From assembly GCF_003854275.1 (NCBI RefSeq), contig NZ_QTQP01000005.1:1-64000 (forward strand): a stretch of 64,000 bases of DNA. Direction: 5' to 3'. Shown piece after piece: positions 42,363 through 51,309 of the stretch (its first letter is position 1; every line of letters starts with the position of its first letter). The position numbers were made by a program, and so were the translations under genes. Origin of the DNA: Burkholderia sp. Bp8963. GTDB taxonomy: Bacteria > Pseudomonadota > Gammaproteobacteria > Burkholderiales > Burkholderiaceae. The notes under the pieces were generated by a model. That model was not told the origin of the DNA and searched no databases. It worked only from the letters and a program-made list of their open reading frames with translations.

Positions 42363-42506
42363 ATGGACATGCACTGGATCGCAAGCGCAGCGGTATTGCT
42401 GGTAATGGCCGTACTGTCGGCGTACCGCGACGCGTTGAAGAACGAGCCGATTCGACCGGGCTTCGAGCGGGGCGGCGTGCCCTATATCGAGGAATTCGAA
42501 TCGTAA
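42363..42506 (+). CDS. Small membrane protein (47 aa), unrecognised
   Basis: The frame begins MDMHWIASAAVLLVMAVLSA and has one N-terminal transmembrane helix followed by a charged tail (YRDALKNEPIRPGFERGG) ending EEFES. AAGGAG lies seven bases before the ATG, an ideal ribosome binding site. It sits in AT-rich DNA between bceS and bceT. I do not recognise the family. A bitopic small protein that adjusts polysaccharide synthesis is possible, but this is inference from context only. Confidence 0.55.
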   Translation: MDMHWIASAAVLLVMAVLSAYRDALKNEPIRPGFERGGVPYIEEFES

Positions 42507-42741
42507 GATTTTGTATCCGGAAAATCGGTAAATTGTCGCTGGTCGGTGAATCGTACCGGCAATATCGACCGGTTTGGCGGCGATTATCCGTGAATTCGGA
42601 TTGATAGGACGACGGGGCCATATCGCAAGGCGGTGACGAATATATTTCCGACTCGTCACCGGATTACGCGGCGCCGTCCGGAAAATTATCGTGTCGCGTC
42701 GTGGAATGGCGCGGCGCAATCAACGCAATCAGGAAGCGATC
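42507..42741 (+). promoter_or_regulatory. bceT leader region with inverted repeats
   Basis: This AT-rich gap contains ATCCG-TGAATT-CGGAT and a perfect 8-bp inverted repeat GGTGACGA (42632-42639) / TCGTCACC (42653-42660) around 13 bases, about 80 bases before bceT. No clear -35/-10 pair was found. Confidence 0.4.
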
Positions 42742-43629
42742 ATGTTGAAAGTTACCAAGGCCGTGTTCCCCGTTGCCGGTCTCGGCACACGGTTCCTCCC
42801 GGCGACGAAGGCGAGCCCGAAAGAGATGCTGCCTGTCGTCGACAAGCCGCTGATCCAGTACGCGGTCGAGGAAGCGATCGACGCCGGCATCACCGAGATG
42901 ATCTTCGTGACCGGCCGCAGCAAGCGCGCGATCGAAGATCACTTCGACAAGTCGTACGAGATCGAGGCGGAACTCGAGGCGCGCGGCAAGGAAAAGCTGC
43001 TCGAGCTCGTGCGCGGCATCAAGCCGAGCCACGTCAACTGTTTCTACGTGCGTCAGCCGGAAGCGCTCGGCCTCGGCCACGCGGTGCTGTGCGCGGAAAA
43101 GCTCGTGCACGGCGAGCCGTTCGCGGTGATTCTCGCCGACGACCTGCTGCATGGCGAACAGCCGGTGCTCAAGCAGCTCGTCGACGTGTTCAACCACTAT
43201 CACAGCTCGGTGATCGGCGTCGAAACGATCGCACGCGAGGACAGCCGTTCGTACGGCGTCATTGAAGGCCGCGAGTGGGAAGAGGACATCATCAAGCTGT
43301 CGGGCATCATCGAGAAGCCCGCGCCCGAGGATGCGCCGTCGAATCTCGGCGTGGTCGGCCGCTACGTGTTCATGCCGACGCTGTTCGATCACCTGCGCAA
43401 GATCAGGCCCGGTGCGGGCGGCGAACTGCAGCTGACCGATGCGGTCCAGTCGCTGCTCGCGCACGAGCAGGTGCTCGCGTACCGCTACTTCGGCACGCGT
43501 TTCGATTGCGGCAGCAAGATCGGTTACCTGAAGGCGACCGTCGAGCTCGCGCTACAGCATCCGGAAGTCAGCCGCGAGTTCGAGGCATACCTGCGCACCT
43601 GTCTGCCCGCGCTGGCTGCCGTCGCATAA
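42742..43629 (+). CDS. bceT: UTP-glucose-1-phosphate uridylyltransferase
   Basis: The enzyme makes UDP-glucose, the precursor for UDP-galactose and UDP-glucuronate in exopolysaccharides. The 295-aa protein has the GalU nucleotide-binding loop [19 protein letters not shown] and the [13 protein letters not shown] segment. ATG 42742 follows AGGAAG. It is monocistronic, bounded by a terminator at 43671. Sequence alone does not separate it from a housekeeping galU; the symbol follows its place in the cepacian cluster. Confidence 0.93.
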   Translation: MLKVTKAVFPVAGLGTRFLPATKASPKEMLPVVDKPLIQYAVEEAIDAGITEMIFVTGRSKRAIEDHFDKSYEIEAELEARGKEKLLELVRGIKPSHVNCFYVRQPEALGLGHAVLCAEKLVHGEPFAVILADDLLHGEQPVLKQLVDVFNHYHSSVIGVETIAREDSRSYGVIEGREWEEDIIKLSGIIEKPAPEDAPSNLGVVGRYVFMPTLFDHLRKIRPGAGGELQLTDAVQSLLAHEQVLAYRYFGTRFDCGSKIGYLKATVELALQHPEVSREFEAYLRTCLPALAAVA

Positions 43630-43670
43630 GCTTTCTTCGCATCACGTTTCAGGTGGTGGTTGTTCCGTTG

Positions 43671-43703
43671 GCCCCGGTTCGCTTCGCGCGCCGGGGCATT
43701 TTT
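43671..43703 (+). terminator. Terminator after bceT
   Basis: GCCCCGG (43671-43677) and CCGGGGC (43691-43697) form a stem followed by ATTTTT. It lies between convergent bceT and the hydrolase gene. Confidence 0.85.
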
Positions 43704-43720
43704 GTTGGCGGGCGCGACCG

Positions 43721-44716
43721 TCAGCGGGCCGGCTTGAGCGTGTCCGCGACGAACGCCGCGACTGCCTTCCGCGCTTCGGCCGCAGCCTTCTGGTCGTAGC
43801 CGAGGGTCGCGCCGCGTTCGACGCATGCGTCGGCATACGAGAACGGCCGCTTCGTGTCGGCGTTGATGAGCTGCCCAGGCGCGTTCTCGACGATCCGGCA
43901 GTTGCGCAGCGTCTGCGCTGCCGGCAGCGTCACGGGCGGATCGAACGCGCGTCCGTCGAACAGGTGCGCGGCGCCCGGATATTCGGTCATGCGAATGTCC
44001 TTGCCCGCGGCCTTCAGTCGCCCGACATACGCGCGGCACGGCGCAATCGGCGCGTAGTTGTCGCCGGTGCCGTAGAACACGCGTATCGGCTGCGGGACGA
44101 CCTCCTCGTCGTCGCGGTAGGTGAACGGGCAGCCGGGGTAGAACGCGACATAGGCGGCGAAGCGGGCCGACGACGCGGCGTGCATCTGCTGGAACCGCGC
44201 GAGGCTCGCGTACAGCGCACTGTTGCCGCCCCGGGAGAAGCCCATCAGCATCACGCGGCCCGCGTCGATCCGCGGATGCCGCGCCAGCACCGCGAGTGCG
44301 CGATACGCATCTTCGATTTGCGCGAGGCGCCCGAGCTGCGACTGGTCGTCGTTGACGCTGACGAGGCCGCGGGGCGTGAAGCTGTCGATCACGAAGGTGG
44401 CGACGCCCATCGCGAGGAGATCGCGCTCCCAGTCGGTCACGTAGCCGCCGATGCCGCCGGACCCATGCAGCAGGATCACGAGCGGCAAGCGCTCGTTGCC
44501 GGCGCGCGGCAGGCGCAGTTCGCCGGCGATGGTCACGCGCGGGCCGTCTTCGTGGCCGGTGAGGAACGCTTCGTCGGTCATCGTCAGCGACTCGAACGGG
44601 ATCACGTCCATCCTTGCCTGCGCGTGGCCGGCATGCGGCAGCGCGGCGACGAGCGTGCAGAGCAGGGCCGGCGCGACGCGGCGCAAACACGCGCAAAGGC
44701 TTTCAGGCGTAAGCAT
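43721..44716 (-). CDS. Secreted dienelactone-hydrolase-like alpha/beta hydrolase
   Basis: The 331-aa protein has a signal peptide (about residues 1-33, ending HAGHAQA). The alpha/beta-hydrolase core follows, with oxyanion loop VILLHGSGGIGG, nucleophile Ser in LMGFSRGGNSA, and a terminal histidine in EYPGAAHLF. The closest remembered family is dienelactone hydrolase-like esterases. Start 44716 is preceded by AAGGAC. It lies between bceT and bceU and ends 17 bases from the bceT terminator. A periplasmic esterase acting on acetylated polysaccharide is conceivable but not shown. Confidence 0.8.
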   Translation of the reverse strand: MLTPESLCACLRRVAPALLCTLVAALPHAGHAQARMDVIPFESLTMTDEAFLTGHEDGPRVTIAGELRLPRAGNERLPLVILLHGSGGIGGYVTDWERDLLAMGVATFVIDSFTPRGLVSVNDDQSQLGRLAQIEDAYRALAVLARHPRIDAGRVMLMGFSRGGNSALYASLARFQQMHAASSARFAAYVAFYPGCPFTYRDDEEVVPQPIRVFYGTGDNYAPIAPCRAYVGRLKAAGKDIRMTEYPGAAHLFDGRAFDPPVTLPAAQTLRNCRIVENAPGQLINADTKRPFSYADACVERGATLGYDQKAAAEARKAVAAFVADTLKPAR

Positions 44717-44836
44717 GTCGACGTCCTTGTTGACCGCGTAACGGCGAGCGTCCCGCTGCTGAAAGCGTAGTGCATCGCCGGCCGAGCGCAAGGCGGCTGC
44801 GATTGGCTGCGATCGGCCGCCAACCGCCGGCCGTCG

Positions 44837-45955
44837 TCAGCGCGCCGACGAACGCTGCGGTGCCGAAAAATGCCGTGCGAGCCGTGCGGCGGCCGGCTTC
44901 TTGTAGTCGAGCAGCCGCTTTTCCAGATAACGCCAGGATAGATGCGCGAGCAGCACCGCGAGTCCGAACTGCAGCGTCTCGGGGATCGCGACCTGCATGA
45001 ACTGCGGCAGCCGCGCGCGTGCGAAGAGCGCCGGCATCACGCCGAAATGCGCGGGGATCAGGTTGTGGAACAGGTAGAAGCCGTAGCTGACCGTGCCGAG
45101 GTACACGAGCGGCGCCCAATCGAGCAGCGCGACAGCGGGATGATCGGGCTCGGTGACGATCCACAGCAGCAGCGAGCCGAGCGAAGCGGACAGGCCGAGA
45201 TCGGCGAGCCCTTCGACCGCTTCCGGCAGCGCGACGCACGCGGGCAGCACGAGGAAGAACACGACGCCCGCCGCGCCGAGCCAGCCCGGCGGGATCCGGC
45301 GAGACACGCGCGGGCCGTGGTCGGCGAGCGTCATCGCGCCGATGCCGCCGAGCGCGATCAGCGCGAAATTCCACGGCGAGAACGCATAGATCAGCACCGG
45401 CGACGCATCGGCGAGATAGAGCGCGAGATGTGCGGCTGCGCACACCGCGACTGCTGCGATGCCGAGTGCGACGTGCCGCGACGCGGGCATCGCGAGCAGC
45501 GTGAGCGGCGCGATCAAGTAGAACTGCTGCTCGACGGCGAGGCTCCAGAAGTGCGACGTGGAGCCCGGCCAGCCGTCCCTGACGACGCCGATCCAGAGGT
45601 TCGACAGGAAGATTGCATGCCACGCGAGGCCGAGGTTCACGCCGCGCTGGTAGAACAGCGCGTGCGCGATCGCGAGCGCCGCGAGCAGCAGGTAATAGAC
45701 GGGGAAGATCCGCAGCGCGCGCTTCACGACGAACAGGCAGAACGCATGGCGGCGCGTCAGCGTCCCGTGTTCGATCGCCTGCCGGTTGCGGTGCAGCTCG
45801 CCGACGATCAGGAAACCGCTGATGAAGAAAAACGTCCACACGCCGAGCTTGCCCACGTCGATCGCGAGGACGTGGCCCTTGTGGGACAGGAAGACGAGGA
45901 TGACCGCGATGGCTCGCAGGCCGTCGAGTCCTTTGACGTATCTGGCTTCGCGCAT
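44837..45955 (-). CDS. bceU: Acyltransferase family 3 membrane protein
   Basis: The 372-aa multi-pass membrane protein carries KGLDGLRAIAVILVFLSHKG, FFFISGFLIVGELH and VKRALRIFPVYYLLLA, the acyltransferase-3 signatures. It is the third such enzyme in the cepacian cluster. ATG 45955 gives the expected short cytoplasmic N-terminus, though the ribosome binding site is weak. It lies 120 bases upstream of the secreted hydrolase gene on the same strand. Confidence 0.85.
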   Translation of the reverse strand: MREARYVKGLDGLRAIAVILVFLSHKGHVLAIDVGKLGVWTFFFISGFLIVGELHRNRQAIEHGTLTRRHAFCLFVVKRALRIFPVYYLLLAALAIAHALFYQRGVNLGLAWHAIFLSNLWIGVVRDGWPGSTSHFWSLAVEQQFYLIAPLTLLAMPASRHVALGIAAVAVCAAAHLALYLADASPVLIYAFSPWNFALIALGGIGAMTLADHGPRVSRRIPPGWLGAAGVVFFLVLPACVALPEAVEGLADLGLSASLGSLLLWIVTEPDHPAVALLDWAPLVYLGTVSYGFYLFHNLIPAHFGVMPALFARARLPQFMQVAIPETLQFGLAVLLAHLSWRYLEKRLLDYKKPAAARLARHFSAPQRSSAR

Positions 45956-46142
45956 GAGGGCGTCCGGGCATTGAGCGGGCCCAGTATAGGCGCGCAAATA
46001 TCGAACGTAATTCCGGATTCGACGCATACGTGAAGGCGTTTTTTGCAGTCCGGCGCGCATCGAAGTCTGCGGTGCGCAACAAAACCTGCGGAAAACCCCG
46101 GGAAAACGCACAAAAGTACTGCACGAAGCGTCACGGCGCTTG

Positions 46143-46148
46143 TAGAAT
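46143..46148 (+). promoter_or_regulatory. -10 box of the HU-like gene
   Basis: TAGAAT matches five of six -10 bases and lies 65 bases before the ATG. The -35 region 17 bases upstream is poor. Confidence 0.4.
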
Positions 46149-46212
46149 CCGGCGTTGAAGCGCGCGCATTGTGCGTTTCATGTATCCAACGACCACACCT
46201 GGTAGGAGAAAC

Positions 46213-46659
46213 ATGGCGACTTCCGCAAAAAAGGTGGCCACGAAGGCTGCCGCACCGGCCAAGAAAGTGGCTGCAAAAAAAGCAGCGCCCGCGAAGAAAG
46301 TAGTGGCCAAGAAGGCCGTCGTCGCTAAGGCAGCCGCCGCTCCGACGCCGCTGAAGGACAAGTTCACGAAGGCTTCGCTCGCAGTGCACATCGCTGAGCG
46401 CGCAGCTGTCGAAGTGAAGGCGGTCAAGGCAGTGCTGGCTGCACTCGAGAACGTCGTGCTGGGCTCGGTCCACAAGAAGGGCGCAGGCGAGTTCACGCTG
46501 CCGGGTCTGCTGAAGATCACGGCACAAGCCGTGCCGGCGAAGAAGAAGCGCTTCGGCAAGGATCCGTTCACGGGCGAAGAGCGTTGGTTCCCGGCGAAGC
46601 CGGCCAGCGTGCGCGTGAAGGCACGTGCGCTGAAGAAGCTGAAGGACGCAGCTGCGTAA
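46213..46659 (+). CDS. HU-like protein with histone H1-like N-terminal tail
   Basis: The 148-aa protein has a Lys/Ala-rich tail with PAKKV/AAKKA repeats (residues 1-45), like eukaryotic histone H1. A bacterial HU-fold domain follows (about 46-148) with AGEFTLPGLLKITAQAVPA and the DNA-arm region KKRFGKDPFTGEERWFPAKPAS. The combination is known in Burkholderia and Bordetella nucleoid proteins. It probably binds and compacts DNA, with the tail adding charge. AGGAG lies seven bases before the ATG. A terminator follows. Confidence 0.9.
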   Translation: MATSAKKVATKAAAPAKKVAAKKAAPAKKVVAKKAVVAKAAAAPTPLKDKFTKASLAVHIAERAAVEVKAVKAVLAALENVVLGSVHKKGAGEFTLPGLLKITAQAVPAKKKRFGKDPFTGEERWFPAKPASVRVKARALKKLKDAAA

Positions 46660-46712
46660 GTGCGGCGCGACAGGCGCCGGCCGTGTGCCGGCGGCTGTGG
46701 CGGTGTCCGACG

Positions 46713-46750
46713 ATCCCCGTGCGCGCAAGCGCATGGGGATTATTTCTTTG
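46713..46750 (+). terminator. Terminator after the HU-like gene
   Basis: ATCCCCGTGCGC (46713-46724) and GCGCATGGGGAT (46729-46740) form a 12-bp stem with one G-U pair around GCAA, then TATTTCTTTG. Confidence 0.75.
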
Positions 46751-46834
46751 TGGCTTTCGTGGTGGCTTTCGTTGTGGCGCGAGACGGCTATAGTCTGTCA
46801 TCCGAAATGCTGCGATGGAGCGGGTGCAACGGGC

Positions 46835-47383
46835 TCAGCCGTCCTGCGGATCCACTGGCGTCTCGAGATTGAGCTGATAGAACGCCGCATCCAGCCACCG
46901 GCCGAACTTGAAACCGACCTGCGTGAGCGTGCCGGCATGCGTGAATCCCAGCCGCGTGTGCAGCGCAACGCTGCCGGCATTGGTCGCGTCGATGCAGCCG
47001 ACCAGCACGTGCACCTGCGCATCGTGCGCGCGGCGGATCAGCTCGCGCAGCAGGCGCTCGCCGAGTCCGCGGCCGCGCTGTGCGTGATGCACGTACACGC
47101 TGTGTTCCACCGTGTACTTGTACGCAGGGAACGCGCGGAACGTGCCCCAGCTCGCGAAGCCCAGCAGGCGGCCGGACGCGTCGACCGCGCCGACGACCGG
47201 AAAGCCGCCCGCGCGCTTCGTCGCGAACCACGTGGCCATCGCCTCCGGAGGGCGGGGCACGTAGTCGTACAGCGCCGTCGAATTGACGATGGCGTCGTTC
47301 AGGATCTCGAGGATGGCCGCCGCATGCTCGGCCTCGCTGCAATCGATCAGGCGCACGTCGTCGTGCGGTTCGGAGGGGTTCAT
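46835..47383 (-). CDS. GNAT acetyltransferase (phosphinothricin acetyltransferase-like)
   Basis: The 182-aa single-domain GNAT enzyme has the acetyl-CoA binding loop QRGRGLGERLLRELI and the preceding strand EHSVYVHHA, typical of the PAT/MddA branch that acetylates phosphinothricin, methionine sulfone or similar amino-acid analogues. It lies 88 bases downstream of an XRE/cupin regulator on the same strand, a common pairing in which the regulator controls the enzyme. The true substrate is unknown. Confidence 0.88.
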   Translation of the reverse strand: MNPSEPHDDVRLIDCSEAEHAAAILEILNDAIVNSTALYDYVPRPPEAMATWFATKRAGGFPVVGAVDASGRLLGFASWGTFRAFPAYKYTVEHSVYVHHAQRGRGLGERLLRELIRRAHDAQVHVLVGCIDATNAGSVALHTRLGFTHAGTLTQVGFKFGRWLDAAFYQLNLETPVDPQDG

Positions 47384-47471
47384 TCAAGCTCCTGTTGGCG
47401 GGAGGTAATGTCGCATGAGCGGCGGATTCGGCGCGGCAAGCCTTGGCGTGCGCGCCGTTCGTGATGATTCG

Positions 47472-48101
47472 TCAGGCGCTCTTCGCGCCGCCCGCAGCGT
47501 GTCCGTCGCAAAGCGCGACGACGTAGCGCGCCGGACGTGACGCCGGGTTGCTGAAGATCAGCGGTTGATCGAGCCGCATCGCCAGGCAGTCGCCTTCGCG
47601 AAGTTCGTGGAGCTGATCGCCGAGCGTGACGTCGACGCGCCCGTCGATCACCCAGACCTGCTGATGCATTGCGCCCTCGCGTCCGCCCGTCTCGTATGCG
47701 ACGCGCGCACCGGGCGGGAAATTCACCTCGACGAGCTGGATCGGCGATGGCCAGCCGGGCGGCGACAGATTGCGGCGCACGTAGCCGGACTCCGGGTCGC
47801 GCCAGTGCGATTGCTGCGCGCGCCGCACGAGCGGCAGGGCGGAGACGCCTTCGCGCTCGCCGTCGAACAGGCTCGCGAGCGTGACGCCGAGACCGGCGGC
47901 GAGCTTGTCGAGCACGACCGCCGTCGGGCTCGCGGCGCCGCGCTCGATCAGCGAGATCATCGACCGGCTGACGCCGCAGCGCGCGGCCAGCGCATCGAGC
48001 GTGTGGCCGCGCATCGCCCGCAATTCGCGTACGCGACGGGCAATGCGCTCGTTGACGTCGGTGTCGGCATCGGTACCCGTGGACACTGTGGGCTCCAGCA
48101 T
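47472..48101 (-). CDS. XRE-cupin transcriptional regulator
   Basis: The 209-aa protein has an N-terminal XRE HTH (about residues 18-75, LDALAARCGVSRSMISLIERG) and a C-terminal cupin domain (about 110-195, with MHQQVWVIDGRVDVTLGDQ). Such proteins repress small metabolic or detoxification genes and sense a ligand in the cupin barrel. A TATACT box at 48123-48118 lies 16 bases upstream of the ATG. The downstream GNAT gene is its likely operon partner and target. Confidence 0.9.
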   Translation of the reverse strand: MLEPTVSTGTDADTDVNERIARRVRELRAMRGHTLDALAARCGVSRSMISLIERGAASPTAVVLDKLAAGLGVTLASLFDGEREGVSALPLVRRAQQSHWRDPESGYVRRNLSPPGWPSPIQLVEVNFPPGARVAYETGGREGAMHQQVWVIDGRVDVTLGDQLHELREGDCLAMRLDQPLIFSNPASRPARYVVALCDGHAAGGAKSA

Positions 48102-48117
48102 AATGAATTGTGCGTCT

Positions 48118-48123
48118 AGTATA
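48118..48123 (-). promoter_or_regulatory. -10 box of XRE-cupin gene
   Basis: TATACT on the minus strand matches five of six consensus bases. TTTCTG lies 17 bases upstream as a poor -35. Confidence 0.4.
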
Positions 48124-48214
48124 GTAGAAATTGGCAGCGCCAGAAACTTCGCGAGATGTGAGCCTGGCCGCGCTCGTCGCGCGGATCGCTCGCCGAGCTG
48201 CGCGTCGTGTTGCC

Positions 48215-49117
48215 CTATGCGAATTGATGCCGAGCGCCTGACAGGGCGTTCCGGAAAATGCGTGCGAGCATCCGTTCAATCGCGGCGCACCCGATCATCC
48301 GGTTCCCGGTAGCCAGCGCAGCCGCCTGCGTGACGATATGCAGCGTCAACTGACCGCGCGCATCGAACCACGGCACCCAGAGCGCGACGATGTCGCCATC
48401 GGCGACCAGCGCGATGCCCGCTTCGGATCCCATCGGCACCGTTTCGGCCCACGCGCTCGCGAGGATGGGCTCCGGCGCATCGCCGATCACGCGTGCACCG
48501 TTCAGCACGTCGAGCAAGGCCGCATGGTCCTGCGCGCCGATTGCCGCGCGCAACTGCTCGACGACGCGCCGCTGCCGCGCCGGATCGGCCGACTTCGGCG
48601 GGGCACCGGCGCGCGCGAGACGCGCTTTCGCGCGATGGACGATCTGTCGGCAATGGACCGCCGGCTTGCCGATTGCCGCGCCGATCGTCGCGTAGTCGCA
48701 GTCGAACGCTTCGCGTAGCAGAAATGCCGCGCGTTCATCCGGCGAAAGCCGATCGAGCAGCAGCATCAGTCCATAGGACAGTTGTGCGCCGTCCATCACG
48801 CGGGCTTCCGGGGACGGCACCAGCGCATCGATCCACGGGGCCGGCAGCGTGCCGCTCTGCCGCGCCAGGCGTTCCGTTCGCAGTGCCCGCAACCGGTCGA
48901 TCGACAGCCGGGTGACGACCGTCGTCAGCCATGCGGCCGGCTGCCGGAGGCCGGCGGTATCGGACGCGCACCATTTCAACCATGCCTCCTGTACGACATC
49001 CTCGGCTTCCGCGTGACAGCCGAGCATGCGATACGCGAGAGACAGCAGACGCCCGCGCTGGACCTCGAAAATGTCGAGGGAAACGGGAGAGTGCCGATCG
49101 GTCCGGGGTTCAGCCAT
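48215..49117 (-). CDS. ECF sigma factor with C-terminal SnoaL-like domain
   Basis: The 300-aa protein has sigma region 2 ([27 protein letters not shown], split across about residues 23-50), region 4 ([19 protein letters not shown]) and a roughly 110-residue C-terminal NTF2/SnoaL-like extension. That is the ECF41/SigJ-type architecture, in which the extension modulates activity in place of an anti-sigma factor. The extension is divergent and I cannot find the usual conserved linker motif. The start at [10 protein letters not shown] is chosen for the family N-terminus. No obvious target gene is adjacent. Confidence 0.85.
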   Translation of the reverse strand: MAEPRTDRHSPVSLDIFEVQRGRLLSLAYRMLGCHAEAEDVVQEAWLKWCASDTAGLRQPAAWLTTVVTRLSIDRLRALRTERLARQSGTLPAPWIDALVPSPEARVMDGAQLSYGLMLLLDRLSPDERAAFLLREAFDCDYATIGAAIGKPAVHCRQIVHRAKARLARAGAPPKSADPARQRRVVEQLRAAIGAQDHAALLDVLNGARVIGDAPEPILASAWAETVPMGSEAGIALVADGDIVALWVPWFDARGQLTLHIVTQAAALATGNRMIGCAAIERMLARIFRNALSGARHQFA

Positions 49118-49182
49118 GCTGGGTGCTCCATTCAAGGTGGGCCGGCGCAGCGAGTCTGCCAGAACGCCGGGGTTCACGCGCC

Positions 49183-49524
49183 ATCAAGCCGGACGTGTCG
49201 ACGCTATGCACGGGCTTCGCGGCCAGCATGGGGACGTTCCTGCTGGCTGCAGGCCGAAAGGGCAAGCGCTACGCGTTGCCGAACGCGCGAATCATGATCC
49301 ACCAACCTTCGGGCGGCAGCCAGGGCACTGCGGCGGATATCGAGATTCAGGCGCGGGAAGTGTTGTATCAGCGTGAAAGGCTCAACGCGATACTGGCGGA
49401 TTGCACCGGGCAGAGCGCGGCGCAAATCGAGAGCGATACCGACCGCGACAACTTCATGTCGGCGAATGAGGCGAAGCGCTACGGCCTGGTTGACGATGTG
49501 CTGACGGAGCGCGTGACGGCCTGA
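49183..49524 (+). pseudogene. ClpP protease remnant (C-terminal half)
   Basis: In-frame residues match the ClpP C-terminal two thirds: [11 protein letters not shown], nucleophile Ser in AASMG, catalytic His in ARIMIHQP, and Asp in [10 protein letters not shown], ending YGLVDDVL. The first 70-80 residues of ClpP, including the INSPGG strand, are missing; upstream sequence in this frame is unrelated. No start codon lies at the edge of homology. All three catalytic residues remain, but without the N-terminal region it is most likely a dead fragment left by deletion or partial duplication. Confidence 0.85.
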
Positions 49525-49592
49525 CGTGCGGTGCTATCGATAGCCGAGGCGCCGACGCATGAAGCGGTGCCCGGCGTTCGCCTGCGATGAAC

Positions 49593-49632
49593 AAAAAAAA
49601 GCCAGCCACGGCCGAAACCGATGACTGGCTTT
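49593..49632 (-). terminator. Terminator of the porin gene
   Basis: On the minus strand AAAGCCAG pairs with CTGGCTTT around a GC-rich loop and runs into an uninterrupted T tract (49600-49593). Confidence 0.85.
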
Positions 49633-49685
49633 CCAGTTCGGCGCGATGGCGTCGCGAGACGCCATGCACGCCGGGTACGTCGTTT

Positions 49686-50858
49686 TTAGAACTTGTGACG
49701 CAGGCCGAGTGCGACCAATTCCTGCGAGCTCTTGCCGCCGTAGCCGTACGAGCCGATCGATGCTTGTGCGGATTGCGTCGTCGCGCCGTCGACACGCTGC
49801 GTGCCGCTGGCGTGCTGGTAGCCGCCGATCAGGTAGACGTCCGTGCGCTTCGACAGCGAGTAGTCGGCGCCCAGCGAGACCTGGTGGTACTTCGCGTCCG
49901 TGTCGCCGCTCGCCTTCGTGTAGGCGTAGCCGACACCCAGCAGCAGCGCCGGCGATGCCTGGTAGTTCACGAATGCGCGGCCGGTGTTGAACTTCTCGGT
50001 CGAACCGAATGCCGACAGGCTGTCCGACTTGTACTGCGAGTTGCTGTAGCCGAGGCCGAACGTCACCGGGCCGATTGCGTACTGGCCAGCGACTTGCGCG
50101 ATGTTGATCGCCTTCGCCGTTGCGTAAGCACCGACGATCGGGTTGTTCGAGGCGTCGAGGCCGGTAGCCGTCGGGCTCGTCCAGCCACCCGTGCCGTCCG
50201 CAGCGATCGTGCGCGTATTGCCGTTCTGCACGCGCAGGAAGCCGGCAGCGATGCCGATCGGACCGTTGTTGTAGGCAGCCGCGGCACTCCACGTCTGGCC
50301 CTGGCCCGGATGGCCTGCCACGCCGCCCAGCGCGTACATGCCTTCGAACTGCAGGCCAGCGAAGACCGGCGACACATACTTGACAGCGTTCTGGACGCGG
50401 ATGCTGTTGTCGTTGTTGTCGACGTCACCCGGCGTTGCCATGATGCTGCCGAAGTAGTTGTCACCCGTCACGGCCTGAACCATGTCGACGGTCGGGTCGT
50501 ATTGGCGACCCAGCGTGAGCGTACCGTACTGAGCGTGGTCGAGACCGACGTAGGACTGACGGCCGAACATGCGGCCACCCTGGTTCAGCTTGCCCGTACC
50601 GACGTCAAAGCCGTTTTCCAACTGGAAAATCGCCTTCAGGCCACCGCCCAGATCTTCCGTACCCTTCAAGCCCCAGCGCGGGCCTTGCAGGTTGCCCGAC
50701 AGCATCTGCCACGAGTTGATCGCCTTGCCGCTATTGCCGTGGACAAATGCGATCGACGTATCGATCACGCCGTACAGCGTCACGCTCGATTGAGCGTGAG
50801 CAGCGCCGGCAGCGCCGAGCAGGGCGAGCGAGAGGGTAGACAGTGCGAATTTCTTCAT
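49686..50858 (-). CDS. Gram-negative porin (OpcP/OmpC type)
   Basis: The 390-aa outer-membrane protein has a signal peptide (residues 1-22, ending AAHA) and then QSSVTLYGVIDTS, the usual first strand of betaproteobacterial porins. The PRWGLKGTEDLGGGLKAIFQLENGF segment, split at Gly, is typical, and the protein ends in LRHKF with the terminal Phe needed for outer-membrane insertion. It should form a 16-strand trimeric general or anion-selective channel. GGAGA precedes the ATG. It is monocistronic with a strong terminator. Confidence 0.95.
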   Translation of the reverse strand: MKKFALSTLSLALLGAAGAAHAQSSVTLYGVIDTSIAFVHGNSGKAINSWQMLSGNLQGPRWGLKGTEDLGGGLKAIFQLENGFDVGTGKLNQGGRMFGRQSYVGLDHAQYGTLTLGRQYDPTVDMVQAVTGDNYFGSIMATPGDVDNNDNSIRVQNAVKYVSPVFAGLQFEGMYALGGVAGHPGQGQTWSAAAAYNNGPIGIAAGFLRVQNGNTRTIAADGTGGWTSPTATGLDASNNPIVGAYATAKAINIAQVAGQYAIGPVTFGLGYSNSQYKSDSLSAFGSTEKFNTGRAFVNYQASPALLLGVGYAYTKASGDTDAKYHQVSLGADYSLSKRTDVYLIGGYQHASGTQRVDGATTQSAQASIGSYGYGGKSSQELVALGLRHKF

Positions 50859-51309
50859 CGTTGAGTTTCTCCACGCAGTGATTCGTGATTCGTTATCGTT
50901 GTTGCGGATTGGAGAATAGCGCAGTGCCATACACGCAAGAAAGATCAAAAAATAAAGTGTCTCGAAAACATCACAGCGTCGAAAAAGCCATACAGATCAA
51001 GCACATCAACGAATGTTTCTATTTTTGAAATAGTTGACAATTGCTGCATTGCGATTGTTGTGGGGTCTGATGTCTTGCGCGCGACGCACGCGGATTCCGC
51101 GCTGCGGGACCAGGAATCCGGTGGTGGCAAACGTTTGCGGTCGCGCGGACGGGCGCGACGGGTGTAAACGCAAGGTCACGCGCGCCGCGAATTTACGGTA
51201 GAGCGACCGGAACGACACGGTTGCGGAAACATTCTGGCTCGCGTAGGTGGGTCGGTCAGCGGATCGGTCAGCGGGTCGGCAGGCGGCGAGGCACCGCCGC
51301 CCCGATGCG
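50859..51309. other. Intergenic region, porin promoter side, no gene
   Basis: The 451-base gap holds the porin promoter region, with TTTCTT and TATTCT 18 bases apart on the minus strand. An AT-rich stretch around 50940-51060 contains a CTATTT-TTG-AAATAG inverted repeat (51019-51033). I see no coding frame in it. Confidence 0.4.
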
